Below are positions 1 to 7,583 of a DNA stretch of 45,580 nt, one piece after another (the stretch's first letter is position 1; every line of letters begins with the position of its first letter). Under the pieces are notes generated by a model. The model ran no database searches, was not told the origin of the DNA, and worked only from the letters and a program-made list of their open reading frames with translations. The translations under genes were made by a program, and so were the position numbers. The stretch is from an uncultured Clostridia bacterium. Its GTDB lineage: Bacteria > Bacillota > Clostridia > UMGS1810. Where the stretch lies: assembly GCA_934463165.1 (NCBI GenBank), contig CAKSJG010000023.1:1-45580 (forward strand), written 5' to 3'.

Positions 1-107
1 CGGGAGAAAATGTAAATAAAAAGATATCGCGAAATGTGCTTTAAATCAGATATTTTGTAATTTTACAATTAACTATAATAAACGATAATAGCAAGGAGAT
101 ATACATT

Positions 108-1133
108 TTGAAAACAAGTGATTTTTATTATGATCTTCCGAAAGAGCTGATTGCGCAGACGCCGCTTTCCGACAGATCATCGTCAAGGCTTCTTGTCCTT
201 GATAAAAACAGCGGAAAAATAATTCATTCTCATTTTAAAAGCATCATAGACTATCTGAATCCCGGTGACTGCCTTGTTTTAAACGACACGCGCGTAATCC
301 CTGCAAGGCTGATAGGCGAGAAAGAGCATACGGGCGGCAAAATAGAATTTCTGCTTCTTAACCGAAAGAGCGAGAGGGAGTGGGAAGTTATATTAAAGCC
401 CGGCAAAAAGGCAAAGCCCGGTGCGCGTTTTGTTTTCGGCGGAGGAAGGCTTAAAGCCGAAGTTCTTGAAACCGTAAATGACGGAAACAGAATCGTCAGA
501 TTTGAATATGACGGACTTTTTGAAAACGTTTTGGATGAGCTCGGCGAAATGCCGCTTCCACCGTATATAACCGAAAAACTGGAAGATAAAGACAGATATC
601 AGACGGTATACTCAAAGCACAACGGTTCTGCCGCAGCGCCGACCGCGGGGCTGCATTTTACCGATGAGCTATTGGACGAAATACGCAAAAAGGGCATAAA
701 AACCGCATTTTTAACTCTCCATGTAGGGCTCGGAACATTCAGACCGGTTAAAGTGGACGATGTTGAAAATCACAAAATGCATTCCGAATTTTATGCCGTA
801 AACAAGGAAACTGCCGAAACGGTAAATTCCGTCAGAAAAAACGGCGGCAGAATAATATCCGTCGGCACAACGTCGACGCGCGTTCTTGAAACCGTTGCGG
901 ATGAGAACGGTAATATCAGAGAAGCCACCGGCTGGACAGATATTTTCATCTATCCTCCGTATAAATTTAAATGCGTAGATGCGCTGATTACAAATTTTCA
1001 TCTTCCGGAATCAACTCTTATGATGCTTGTCAGCGCTTTTTCAAGCAAAGAAATTATTATGAATGCCTACAGCGAAGCCGTGAAAGAAAGATACCGTTTC
1101 TTCAGTTTCGGCGACGCGATGTTTATACACTGA
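108..1133 (+). CDS. queA: S-adenosylmethionine:tRNA ribosyltransferase-isomerase
   Basis: QueA moves the ribosyl part of SAM onto preQ1 at position 34 of tRNA to make epoxyqueuosine. The 341-aa protein has the usual family length and hallmark segments: an N-terminal YDLPKELIAQTPL, then GGKIEFLLL, YQTVYSKHNGSAAAPTAGLHF and a C-terminal NFHLPESTLMMLVSAF. The start is TTG at 108, 8 nt after AAGGAGA (93-99). It is followed 18 nt later by tgt, the other queuosine gene, so the two are probably one operon. No preQ1 riboswitch is visible in the short upstream stretch, where a TATAAT-like box (74-79) lacks a good -35. Confidence 0.96.
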   Translation: MKTSDFYYDLPKELIAQTPLSDRSSSRLLVLDKNSGKIIHSHFKSIIDYLNPGDCLVLNDTRVIPARLIGEKEHTGGKIEFLLLNRKSEREWEVILKPGKKAKPGARFVFGGGRLKAEVLETVNDGNRIVRFEYDGLFENVLDELGEMPLPPYITEKLEDKDRYQTVYSKHNGSAAAPTAGLHFTDELLDEIRKKGIKTAFLTLHVGLGTFRPVKVDDVENHKMHSEFYAVNKETAETVNSVRKNGGRIISVGTTSTRVLETVADENGNIREATGWTDIFIYPPYKFKCVDALITNFHLPESTLMMLVSAFSSKEIIMNAYSEAVKERYRFFSFGDAMFIH

Positions 1134-1151
1134 TAAGGAGTGATCATCACT

Positions 1152-2282
1152 TTGTTTAAGCTTATAAAAAAATATAAAGAGGCGCGCCGCGGAGAATTTA
1201 CAACCGTGCACGGAACGGTTCAGACTCCCGTGTTTATGAATGTCGGCACATGTGCCGCGATAAAGGGCGCCGTATCTTCCGTTGACCTTAAAGAGATTGG
1301 ATGTCAGGTTGAGCTTTCAAACACATATCATCTTCATGTCCGTCCCGGAGACAGGCTCGTAAAAGAGCTCGGCGGGCTTCATAAATTTATGAACTGGAAC
1401 AGACCGATCCTAACCGACAGCGGCGGATTTCAGGTCTTTTCTCTTGCGGGACTCCGGCGCATAAAAGAGGAGGGTGTGTATTTTAACTCTCACATAGACG
1501 GCAGAAAGATATTCATGGGGCCCGAGGAGAGCATGCAGATTCAATCTAATCTTGCCTCCACAATAGCAATGGCATTTGACGAATGCGTGGCTCTGCCTGC
1601 CGAATATTCATATGCCAAGAAGTCTCACGAAAGAACGGTTCGCTGGCTCGAAAGATGCAAAACCGAAATGGACAGGCTCAACTCTCTGCCCGATACGATA
1701 AACAAAAATCAGATGCTTTTCGGCATAAATCAGGGTGCAACCTTTGAAGATTTAAGAATTTCAAACATGAAAGAGATTTCAAAGCTTGATCTTGACGGTT
1801 ATGCCATAGGCGGACTGGCGGTAGGGGAGACAACGGAGGAAATGTATCACATACTGGATGTCACTCTCCCGTTTGCTCCCGAAAACAAACCGCGCTATCT
1901 TATGGGCGTCGGCACGCCGATCAACATTCTTGAAGCCGTTGACCGCGGAATAGACTTTTTTGACTGCGTTATGCCTGCTCGAAATGCAAGGCATTGCAAC
2001 CTTTTTACGAGCGCGGGGTATATGAATCTCAAAAACGAGAAGTTTGAAAAGGATCTTCGTCCGATAGACGAAAACTGCGGATGCCCGGCATGCAAAAATT
2101 ATTCAAGGGCATATATACGTCATCTGTTTAAAGCAAAAGAGATGCTTGCCATGAGACTTTGCGTTTTGCATAATCTTTATTTTTACAATAATCTTATGAC
2201 AGATATCAGAAAAGCAATCGAAAATGACGATTACGATAATTTTAAACGTGAAAGAATAGAGACATACCAAAAAAGAGTGTAA
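1152..2282 (+). CDS. tgt: queuine/preQ1 tRNA-guanine transglycosylase
   Basis: Tgt exchanges guanine 34 of GUN-anticodon tRNAs for preQ1. Visible family segments are TPVFMNVGT, LSNTYHLHVRPG, the nucleophile region LTDSGGFQVFSL, GYAIGGLAVGE and RYLMGVGTP. Zinc-site cysteines lie near the C-terminus (NCGCPACKNY plus a later His). An in-frame GTG at 1140 is also possible, but it overlaps the AAGGAG Shine-Dalgarno (1135-1140). TTG at 1152, 11 nt downstream, gives a normal N-terminus and is preferred. It lies directly behind queA and ends at a strong terminator. Confidence 0.95.
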   Translation: MFKLIKKYKEARRGEFTTVHGTVQTPVFMNVGTCAAIKGAVSSVDLKEIGCQVELSNTYHLHVRPGDRLVKELGGLHKFMNWNRPILTDSGGFQVFSLAGLRRIKEEGVYFNSHIDGRKIFMGPEESMQIQSNLASTIAMAFDECVALPAEYSYAKKSHERTVRWLERCKTEMDRLNSLPDTINKNQMLFGINQGATFEDLRISNMKEISKLDLDGYAIGGLAVGETTEEMYHILDVTLPFAPENKPRYLMGVGTPINILEAVDRGIDFFDCVMPARNARHCNLFTSAGYMNLKNEKFEKDLRPIDENCGCPACKNYSRAYIRHLFKAKEMLAMRLCVLHNLYFYNNLMTDIRKAIENDDYDNFKRERIETYQKRV

Positions 2283-2286
2283 ATAA

Positions 2287-2336
2287 AAACGCACAAAGCT
2301 CAGATTTTATTCGCGGCTTTGTGCGTTTATAATTTT
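2287..2336. terminator. bidirectional terminator between tgt and the cyclophilin gene
   Basis: A perfect 13-bp stem (AAACGCACAAAGC at 2287-2299 with its complement at 2316-2328) is followed by a T-rich run on the plus strand and preceded by A's that form a T run on the minus strand. It lies between two convergent genes and can serve both. Confidence 0.85.
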
Positions 2337-2338
2337 TA

Positions 2339-3064
2339 TTATTCTTCAACCGTCATTGACTTTATTTTAACTTCTTTGTTGGGTCTGTCGTTTGAATCCG
2401 TTCCGCCGGATAAAAACGAATCAACGGTTTCCATTCCGCTTGTAACATAACCGAATGCTGCATAGTCGCCGTCTAAATGGGGAGATGCAGCATAGCAGAT
2501 AAAGAACTGCGACGATGCCGAATCGGGATTCTGCGACCTTGCCATAGATACAACTCCGCGTCTGTGAGAAAGATTGTTTTCAAATCCGTTGTTTGAAAAT
2601 TCGCCCTTTATCGTTTTATCGGATCCCCCCGTTCCGTCACCCTTCGGGTCTCCGCCCTGTGCCATGAAGCCGTCTATAACTCTGTGGAATGTCAGCCCGT
2701 CATAGAATCCGCTTTTTACAAGCGTCAAAAAGTTTTCAACAGTTTCGGGAGCAACATGAGGATATACGGTGATTGTGAATTTGCCGCCGTCTGTCATTTC
2801 AACGTTTACGTTTTTAGAATCCGACGTGTCGATTTTATCGAGAAAGTTATCGTCCGTAACATCTTCACTGTCATTTGCGGCCGTTGTGCTGCCGCCCGTA
2901 TTGTCGGTGCTGCTTTGTGACGAATTATTTTCCGTTGACGGCGCCTTTACTCCCATCGGCATGAGAATATATACCACAAGAGCTATCAGCACAACCGAAA
3001 GCACGGCTATTGCAGTAATATAACCTTTGTTTGCGTTCTGTTTCTTTTTTTGGTTGTTGTTCAT
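2339..3064 (-). CDS. membrane-anchored cyclophilin-type peptidyl-prolyl cis-trans isomerase
   Basis: The protein catalyses cis-trans isomerisation of X-Pro bonds, probably outside the cell. It has a basic N-terminus, one membrane segment at about residues 15-36, a Ser/Thr/Asn-rich linker to about residue 75, and then a complete cyclophilin domain. Cyclophilin motifs include FHRVIDGFMAQGGDP (catalytic Arg and Gln) and SSQFFI. The membrane segment has no clear lipobox or cleavage site, so it is an anchored rather than a secreted form. It is 17 nt downstream of another small membrane-anchored protein, in the same direction, and the two are probably co-transcribed. Spore and cell-envelope folding roles are possible but not shown. 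Confidence 0.9.
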   Translation of the reverse strand: MNNNQKKKQNANKGYITAIAVLSVVLIALVVYILMPMGVKAPSTENNSSQSSTDNTGGSTTAANDSEDVTDDNFLDKIDTSDSKNVNVEMTDGGKFTITVYPHVAPETVENFLTLVKSGFYDGLTFHRVIDGFMAQGGDPKGDGTGGSDKTIKGEFSNNGFENNLSHRRGVVSMARSQNPDSASSQFFICYAASPHLDGDYAAFGYVTSGMETVDSFLSGGTDSNDRPNKEVKIKSMTVEE

Positions 3065-3080
3065 ATAAAATTCCTCCGAT

Positions 3081-3704
3081 CTATTTGTTTTTCAAAACAT
3101 ATTCAAGCACATTAAATGCATTTTTGTATTCGGCATTTTCTTTTTCAGTGTGATTTCTTACGGTTATATAAAGCCCGTCCGACGGCAAGCCGCACGATTT
3201 AAAAAGCGTATTGTCGGCTATGGATATTCCTATTGTCTTTCCGTCTTTGACCTTATATCTTTCAGAGTCTGCAATATTATATTTATCGGCATAATCTGTT
3301 ATGTCGCAAAAAGCCTCCTCATCCGAATATGAATACATCGTATCGTCGTCCGAAATAATAATTTTACAGTTGCCGCCCGCGATTTCAACCTGCATCTGCT
3401 CAAGCGCTCTGCTTTGCATAAGCTCGTTTTCGTCGGGAGAGAGGTAAATATCCTTAAAAAGTATGTTTTCCGTTTCGGCACTTTTATTTTCAGATGTTTT
3501 AACCGTTTTTGAATCAACAACGGCTTTAACAAATTTTTCGGAACTGACACCCGGATTTTCCGTTGCATAAAGTATTCCGAGTGATGTTTCGGGATTATTC
3601 CGGCATTGGTTAAGGCTTACTCCGACAACAATCACCAGAATAATTGCAAGAATAATTTTTGTTTTGTTGTAGTAAAAAAAGTTTGATATTTTTTCTTTAT
3701 TCAT
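3081..3704 (-). CDS. hypothetical membrane-anchored extracytoplasmic protein
   Basis: I do not recognise the family. The 207-aa product has one hydrophobic segment (about residues 13-32, IILAIILVIVVGVSL) followed by NQCRNN. The cysteine lies where a lipoprotein would have one, but the preceding residues (LNQ) do not fit a lipobox, so a plain N-terminal anchor is more likely. The rest is a soluble, charged domain of about 170 residues with no repeats. A consensus promoter lies just upstream (3739-3767) and the membrane cyclophilin follows 17 nt downstream, so this is the first gene of a two-gene operon. Confidence 0.7.
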   Translation of the reverse strand: MNKEKISNFFYYNKTKIILAIILVIVVGVSLNQCRNNPETSLGILYATENPGVSSEKFVKAVVDSKTVKTSENKSAETENILFKDIYLSPDENELMQSRALEQMQVEIAGGNCKIIISDDDTMYSYSDEEAFCDITDYADKYNIADSERYKVKDGKTIGISIADNTLFKSCGLPSDGLYITVRNHTEKENAEYKNAFNVLEYVLKNK

Positions 3705-3738
3705 AGCTTTTGCTCCGTTTATTTATTTTGTAAATATT

Positions 3739-3767
3739 ATTATACATTGTCATTTGAAAATAGTCAA
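3739..3767 (-). promoter_or_regulatory. sigma-A promoter of the 3704/3064 operon
   Basis: On the minus strand TTGACT (3762-3767), a 17-nt spacer and TATAAT (3739-3744) lie about 30 nt upstream of the 207-aa protein gene. Spacing and boxes match the housekeeping consensus closely. Confidence 0.75.
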
Positions 3768-3778
3768 GCCGTATTTGC

Positions 3779-3814
3779 AAAAAAGAACCGCCGGCATAAA
3801 ATTCGGCCGACGGT
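3779..3814 (-). terminator. cysK terminator
   Basis: On the minus strand a GC-rich stem (ACCGTCGGC, 3814-3806, with GCCGGCGGT, 3795-3787, one mismatch) is followed by TCTTTTTT. It lies 33 nt after the cysK stop codon. Confidence 0.8.
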
Positions 3815-3846
3815 CATTAATCATAATTATTTTGTTTTATATAATA

Positions 3847-4776
3847 TTATTCCGCAAACATAGGTGTTGAAAGATATCTGTCTCCTGTATCGGGCAGAAG
3901 TGCGACGATTACCTTGCCCTTGTTTTCCGGTCTTTGCGCAAGCTTTGAAGCTGCATACACTGCAGCGCCCGAAGATATTCCAACCAATACTCCTTCGCTT
4001 CTTGCGATTGTTCTGCCTGTTTCAAATGCTTCCTCGTTTTCAACCGTGATTATTTCGTCATAGATATCGGTGTTGAGTGTTTCGGGAACAAATCCTGCGC
4101 CGATACCCTGAATTTTATGCGGTCCGGGTGTACCTTTTGAAAGTACGGGTGACGTTGCAGGCTCTACGGCTACAATTTTAATGTTCGGGTTTTTGGATTT
4201 TAAATATTCGCCGACTCCGCTGACCGTTCCTCCCGTTCCCACACCTGCGACAAAGATATCAACCTTTCCGTCGGTATCATTCCAGATTTCGGGGCCCGTA
4301 CTCTTTTTATGAGCTTCGGGGTTAACCTTGTTTGTAAACTGACTCGGAATAAAGCTGTTCGGGATTTCCTTTGCAAGCTCATCGGCTTTTGCAATTGCGC
4401 CTTTCATTCCTTCCGCTCCGCTTGTGAGCACGAGCTCTGCACCGTATGCTTTGAGGAGGTTTCTGCGTTCAACGCTCATTGTCTCGGGCATTGTAAGAAT
4501 GATTCTGTAGCCTCTTGCGGCAGCAACCGAAGCAAGACCGATTCCCGTATTTCCGCTTGTCGGTTCTATGATAACGGAGCCCTCTTTCAAAACTCCTTTT
4601 GCTTCCGCATCATCTATCATTGCCTTTGCAATTCTGTCTTTTACGCTTCCGGCAGGATTAAAATATTCAAGCTTGGCAAGAATTTTTGCTTCAAGATTGT
4701 TTTTCTTTTCATAATTTTTGAGTTCAAGAAGTGGGGTAGAACCTATAAGGTCGGTTATTTTTTCATAAATTTTCAT
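3847..4776 (-). CDS. cysK: cysteine synthase A (O-acetylserine sulfhydrylase)
   Basis: CysK makes L-cysteine from O-acetylserine and sulfide using PLP. The 309-aa protein has the standard length; the PLP lysine is K46 in NPAGSVKDR, the substrate loop is EPTSGNTGIG, and the phosphate-binding glycine loop is GVGTGGTVSGVG. GISSGAA near the C-terminus contacts the PLP pyridine ring. The gene is monocistronic: it has its own promoter with a palindromic operator (4914-4972) and its own terminator. A roughly 160-nt leader contains a short cysteine-codon ORF (4820-4897), which suggests cysteine-responsive control. Confidence 0.97.
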   Translation of the reverse strand: MKIYEKITDLIGSTPLLELKNYEKKNNLEAKILAKLEYFNPAGSVKDRIAKAMIDDAEAKGVLKEGSVIIEPTSGNTGIGLASVAAARGYRIILTMPETMSVERRNLLKAYGAELVLTSGAEGMKGAIAKADELAKEIPNSFIPSQFTNKVNPEAHKKSTGPEIWNDTDGKVDIFVAGVGTGGTVSGVGEYLKSKNPNIKIVAVEPATSPVLSKGTPGPHKIQGIGAGFVPETLNTDIYDEIITVENEEAFETGRTIARSEGVLVGISSGAAVYAASKLAQRPENKGKVIVALLPDTGDRYLSTPMFAE

Positions 4777-4819
4777 GATTTTCAGCTCCAGTCAAATTAA
4801 ATAAGTTTTTAAATAATGT

Positions 4820-4897
4820 TTATTTTGCCGATATTTTTGCGCGACGACATCGCCTTATGTGACAACATCGGTTATACATATGTAAGTGAACTTTCAT
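4820..4897 (-). CDS. putative cysteine-sensing leader peptide of cysK
   Basis: A 25-codon ORF lies inside the cysK 5' leader, ending 43 nt before the cysK start. ATG (4897-4895) follows GGAG with an 8-nt spacer. The peptide begins MKVHLHMYNRCCH and continues IRRCRR, so it holds three Cys codons (all TGT), two of them adjacent, within a stretch rich in Arg and His. Short Cys-rich upstream ORFs controlling sulfur genes are known in actinobacteria; I infer the same logic here. The imperfect direct repeat CGATGTTGTC/CGATGTCGTC encodes the two Cys clusters. No clear terminator/antiterminator pair is visible between this ORF and cysK, so a translational mechanism is as likely as attenuation. Confidence 0.6.
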   Translation of the reverse strand: MKVHLHMYNRCCHIRRCRRAKISAK

Positions 4898-4913
4898 TAT
4901 CATCACTCCATTT

Positions 4914-4972
4914 CCTATAAAACCTACTTGTTTTATAGGTCATATTATAATACATTATTTTTGATTTGTCAA
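4914..4972 (-). promoter_or_regulatory. cysK promoter with palindromic operator
   Basis: On the minus strand TTGACA (4972-4967), exactly 17 nt, and TATAAT (4949-4944) form a perfect sigma-A promoter. Immediately downstream, over the expected start point, lies an inverted repeat with 9-bp perfect arms, CCTATAAAA (4914-4922) and TTTTATAGG (4931-4939), spaced by 8 nt. A repressor of the Rrf2 type (such as CymR) is a reasonable guess from the pathway and the AT-rich palindrome, but the regulator is not in the window. Confidence 0.8.
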
Positions 4973-4987
4973 TACCTTTTTTTAAAA

Positions 4988-6583
4988 TTATTTAATTTTT
5001 ATTTTTTCGCATATTTTCTCCGCACATTTTATCCCGTCCGCAGCAGAAGACATTATTCCTCCGGCATATCCGCATCCTTCGCCTATCGGATACACTCCGC
5101 TGATGTTCGCTTCGCCGCGCTCGTTTCTTATTATTCTTATCGGTGAGCTGCTTCTTGTTTCAACTCCGGTCAGAATTGCGTCCGATGATGCAAACCCTTT
5201 CATTTTTTTGTCAAAGCAAAGCAGAGCTTCTTTCATGGTATCACATATAAATTTCGGTAATATTTTATTTAAATCGGTATATGTTACTCCGGGCATATAG
5301 CTTGGCTCAATATTTAATTCCGTTTGAGTAACTTTGCCGTTTAAAAAGTCTTTCACACTCTGGCAAGGAGCAAAATAATTACTGCCGCCGGCTGCAAATG
5401 CTTTTTGCTCGATTTTTTGCTGGAAATACATACCGCTTAAAACATCGTCACCCCCGATATCATTAGGAGTAACGGACACAAGAAGTGCGCTGTTGGAGTT
5501 TTCTCCGTCCCTGGCATAGTTACTCATTCCGTTTGTAACAACCGTGTTTTTTTCTGAGGAGCTTGCCATAACCACACCTCCGGGGCACATGCAAAACGTA
5601 TATGCTCCGCGTCCGTTCGGATGGCATGACAACTTGTAATCTGCCGCAGGCAGGGGCATATTTTCGCTGTGCTTTCCGTATTGAACTTCATCTATCATTT
5701 TTCTTTTATGCTCAATTCTGACGCCGACGGAAAAAGGTTTCTTCTCCATTTTAAAGCCTCTTTTAAGCATCATTTCATATGTGCCTCTTGCACTGTGACC
5801 TATTGCACAAACAAGTATATTGCAATTCACGGTAAATTCCTCACCGCTTTTAAGATTTTTGAGCTTGACTCCCGTAACGCTTTCATTTTCGGCTATGATA
5901 TCCGTCATCAGAGTGTCAAACAAAACCCGGCCGCCGAGAGATATGATTTCTTCTCTGATGCTTTTAACCGTTTTAACAAGGTAGTCCGTACCGATATGCG
6001 CTTTTGCCGAGGTCAGTATGGATTCGGGTGCTCCGTGAGCGGCAAATTCTTTTTTTATGAAATTCATTCGTATGTCGTTTACTCCGCATGTGAGCTTTCC
6101 GTCCGAGAATGTTCCCGCGCCGCCCTCGCCGAACTGAACATTTGAATTTTCATTAAGCTTGCCGTGCCTTCTGAATTTATCAACGCTGATTTTCCGCTCT
6201 TCGGCGCATTCACCGCGTTCGATAAGCACGGGGAGCATCCCCGATCTTGCAAGCATAAGGGCGCAAAACAGCCCCGACGGTCCGCTGCCGATTATTACGG
6301 GAGGTTTTTCAGCCGATACTTTGTTATACGGAAATGTGTAGATCTTTTCCTCATATTTCGAAATAAAGCCGTATCTTCCGATAAGCTCCGCTTCGTTTTG
6401 AACTTCCGCACAAAAAGTGCATACATAACATATGCTGTCCTTTTTTCTGGCGTCGAGAGATTTTTTTATCAGCCTGAAATTTTTAAATGCCGCAGGCGCC
6501 GTCCGCAGTTTTCTCGCTGTATATTTCATATAATTATTTTCGTTTTCCCTGCAGGGAATTTTTATGTCGGATATTTTAATCAT
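4988..6583 (-). CDS. FAD-dependent dehydrogenase (COG2509-like)
   Basis: The product is a predicted FAD/NAD(P)-binding oxidoreductase of unknown substrate. The dinucleotide fold starts at PPVIIGSGPSGLFCALML (glycine motif at about residues 99-104). It is followed by NVQFGEGGAGTFSDGKL, typical of this uncharacterised dehydrogenase family, and ends with the FAD-closing segment GVYPIGEGCGYAGGIMSSA. An N-terminal region of about 90 residues precedes the Rossmann motif, as in relatives. The 531-aa length is normal. It has its own promoter (6601-6629) and appears monocistronic. No membrane segment or signal peptide is seen. Confidence 0.88.
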   Translation of the reverse strand: MIKISDIKIPCRENENNYMKYTARKLRTAPAAFKNFRLIKKSLDARKKDSICYVCTFCAEVQNEAELIGRYGFISKYEEKIYTFPYNKVSAEKPPVIIGSGPSGLFCALMLARSGMLPVLIERGECAEERKISVDKFRRHGKLNENSNVQFGEGGAGTFSDGKLTCGVNDIRMNFIKKEFAAHGAPESILTSAKAHIGTDYLVKTVKSIREEIISLGGRVLFDTLMTDIIAENESVTGVKLKNLKSGEEFTVNCNILVCAIGHSARGTYEMMLKRGFKMEKKPFSVGVRIEHKRKMIDEVQYGKHSENMPLPAADYKLSCHPNGRGAYTFCMCPGGVVMASSSEKNTVVTNGMSNYARDGENSNSALLVSVTPNDIGGDDVLSGMYFQQKIEQKAFAAGGSNYFAPCQSVKDFLNGKVTQTELNIEPSYMPGVTYTDLNKILPKFICDTMKEALLCFDKKMKGFASSDAILTGVETRSSSPIRIIRNERGEANISGVYPIGEGCGYAGGIMSSAADGIKCAEKICEKIKIK

Positions 6584-6600
6584 ATAGCTTCACCGATAAT

Positions 6601-6629
6601 ATGATACAGCAAAAATCAAAATTGGTCAA
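6601..6629 (-). promoter_or_regulatory. promoter of the FAD dehydrogenase gene
   Basis: On the minus strand TTGACC (6629-6624), a 17-nt spacer and TATCAT (6606-6601) lie just upstream of the start at 6583; the 5' leader would be very short. Confidence 0.6.
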
Positions 6630-6677
6630 TAAAAATTGCCGACAACTGTAAATATTAATGAAAATATTTAAAAAATG

Positions 6678-6706
6678 TTGAAAAACATCCGTTAAAATGG
6701 TATAAT
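6678..6706 (+). promoter_or_regulatory. promoter of rhaM
   Basis: TTGAAA (6678-6683), a 17-nt spacer and TATAAT (6701-6706) lie about 80 nt before the rhaM start, which has an AAGGAGACAG Shine-Dalgarno. Confidence 0.75.
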
Positions 6707-6783
6707 GTATAAAAATATACAGATGTATTAAAATATAACTGTTTTTAAATCACCATATTTTAATTATTAAGGAGACAGAGACA

Positions 6784-7092
6784 ATGGAAAGATACGCATG
6801 GCACGCAGTAATTTGCCCCGGTAAAAAGGCAGAATACAAAAAGAGACACGATGAAATATGGCCTGAAATGACAGCAGCGCTGAACGAAGCCGGTATACAT
6901 AACTATACTATTTGGAATACAGGCGATCATTTATTCGGATATTATGAGTGCGAAAGCATAGAGCACGCAATCAAGGTTCAGTCGGAAAGTCCCGTTGTTG
7001 CAAAATGGGATAAGAGTATGGAAGGTATAATGACTATGGAAAAAGACGAAAACGGCTCTTCGCTGCTTACCCAATTTTTCCTGCATAAATAA
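6784..7092 (+). CDS. rhaM: L-rhamnose mutarotase
   Basis: This 102-aa protein matches the small dimeric RhaM/RhaU family, which interconverts alpha- and beta-L-rhamnose. Family features are RYAWHAVICPGKKAEYKKRHDEIWPEM, IHNYTIWN (substrate Tyr), LFGYYE and the C-terminal region ending in FFLHK. It follows AAGGAGACAGAG. No rhamnose catabolic genes lie next to it, so it is an orphan with its own promoter; it may act on another sugar or pair with distant genes. Confidence 0.85.
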   Translation: MERYAWHAVICPGKKAEYKKRHDEIWPEMTAALNEAGIHNYTIWNTGDHLFGYYECESIEHAIKVQSESPVVAKWDKSMEGIMTMEKDENGSSLLTQFFLHK

Positions 7093-7093
7093 T

Positions 7094-7201
7094 ATTGCAT
7101 AAGCATTTGTGAAAGTTTAAATTACGAATAAAAAGCACACCATAATCTCAAGGTCGGTAATCTTTATTGTATCGGCTTCGGCTTTCTTGTGCTTATGCAA
7201 T
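7094..7201. repeat. 12-bp inverted repeat enclosing 84 nt, possible structured RNA
   Basis: ATTGCATAAGCA (7094-7105) is the exact complement of 7190-7201. Just inside, GAAAG (7111-7115) can pair with CTTTC (7182-7186), which extends the stem after a small internal loop. No T run follows, so it is not a standard terminator. It fills the gap between rhaM and zapA. It may be a small structured RNA or a 5' leader element of zapA; I do not recognise a known family. Confidence 0.45.
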
Positions 7202-7229
7202 TGAATTTTGATTTCAAAAGAGGTGTACC

Positions 7230-7583
7230 ATGGATAAGAAAACAAAGGTTAATGTAAGAATCCTCGGAAATGACTATGTTCTTGTCGGAACGGAAAGCGA
7301 GGAATACATCAACAAGGTTGCTTTTACCGTAGATAAGAAAATGCGCGAAATATCTTCAAATCCGGCACTTAAACCGATTAAGGTATCCGTGCTTACGGCG
7401 GTCAATATCTGTGATGATTATTTTAAGGTTAAATCGCTTTATGAGCAGGCAAATGCGGAAATGAAGAAATGCCGTGACGAGCTTGCCGCGCTAAAGCTTG
7501 AAAAAAATGCTCTTGAAGAAGAAAGACGCTTTTTAAAAGGCGAAATTCAGGAATACAGAAGGAAAATAACCAATGATAAATGA
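7230..7583 (+). CDS. zapA: cell division protein ZapA
   Basis: ZapA bundles FtsZ filaments at the division site. The 117-aa protein has the N-terminal domain (KVNVRILGNDYVLVGTESEEYI, then VAFTVDKKMREI) and a long C-terminal coiled coil (about residues 60-115) rich in Glu, Lys and Leu. The start follows AGAGGTGTACC. Its end overlaps the next gene by 11 nt, which implies translational coupling with the U32 peptidase; this zapA-U32 order is common in Firmicutes. Confidence 0.9.
   Translation: MDKKTKVNVRILGNDYVLVGTESEEYINKVAFTVDKKMREISSNPALKPIKVSVLTAVNICDDYFKVKSLYEQANAEMKKCRDELAALKLEKNALEEERRFLKGEIQEYRRKITNDK

Noticed and set aside
1140..1151. GTG start for tgt
   Set aside because: It overlaps the Shine-Dalgarno; TTG at 1152 is correctly spaced.
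7094..7201. 6S RNA or signal recognition particle RNA
   Set aside because: The closed stem spans only about 108 nt and lacks the central bubble of 6S RNA and the conserved loop of SRP RNA.
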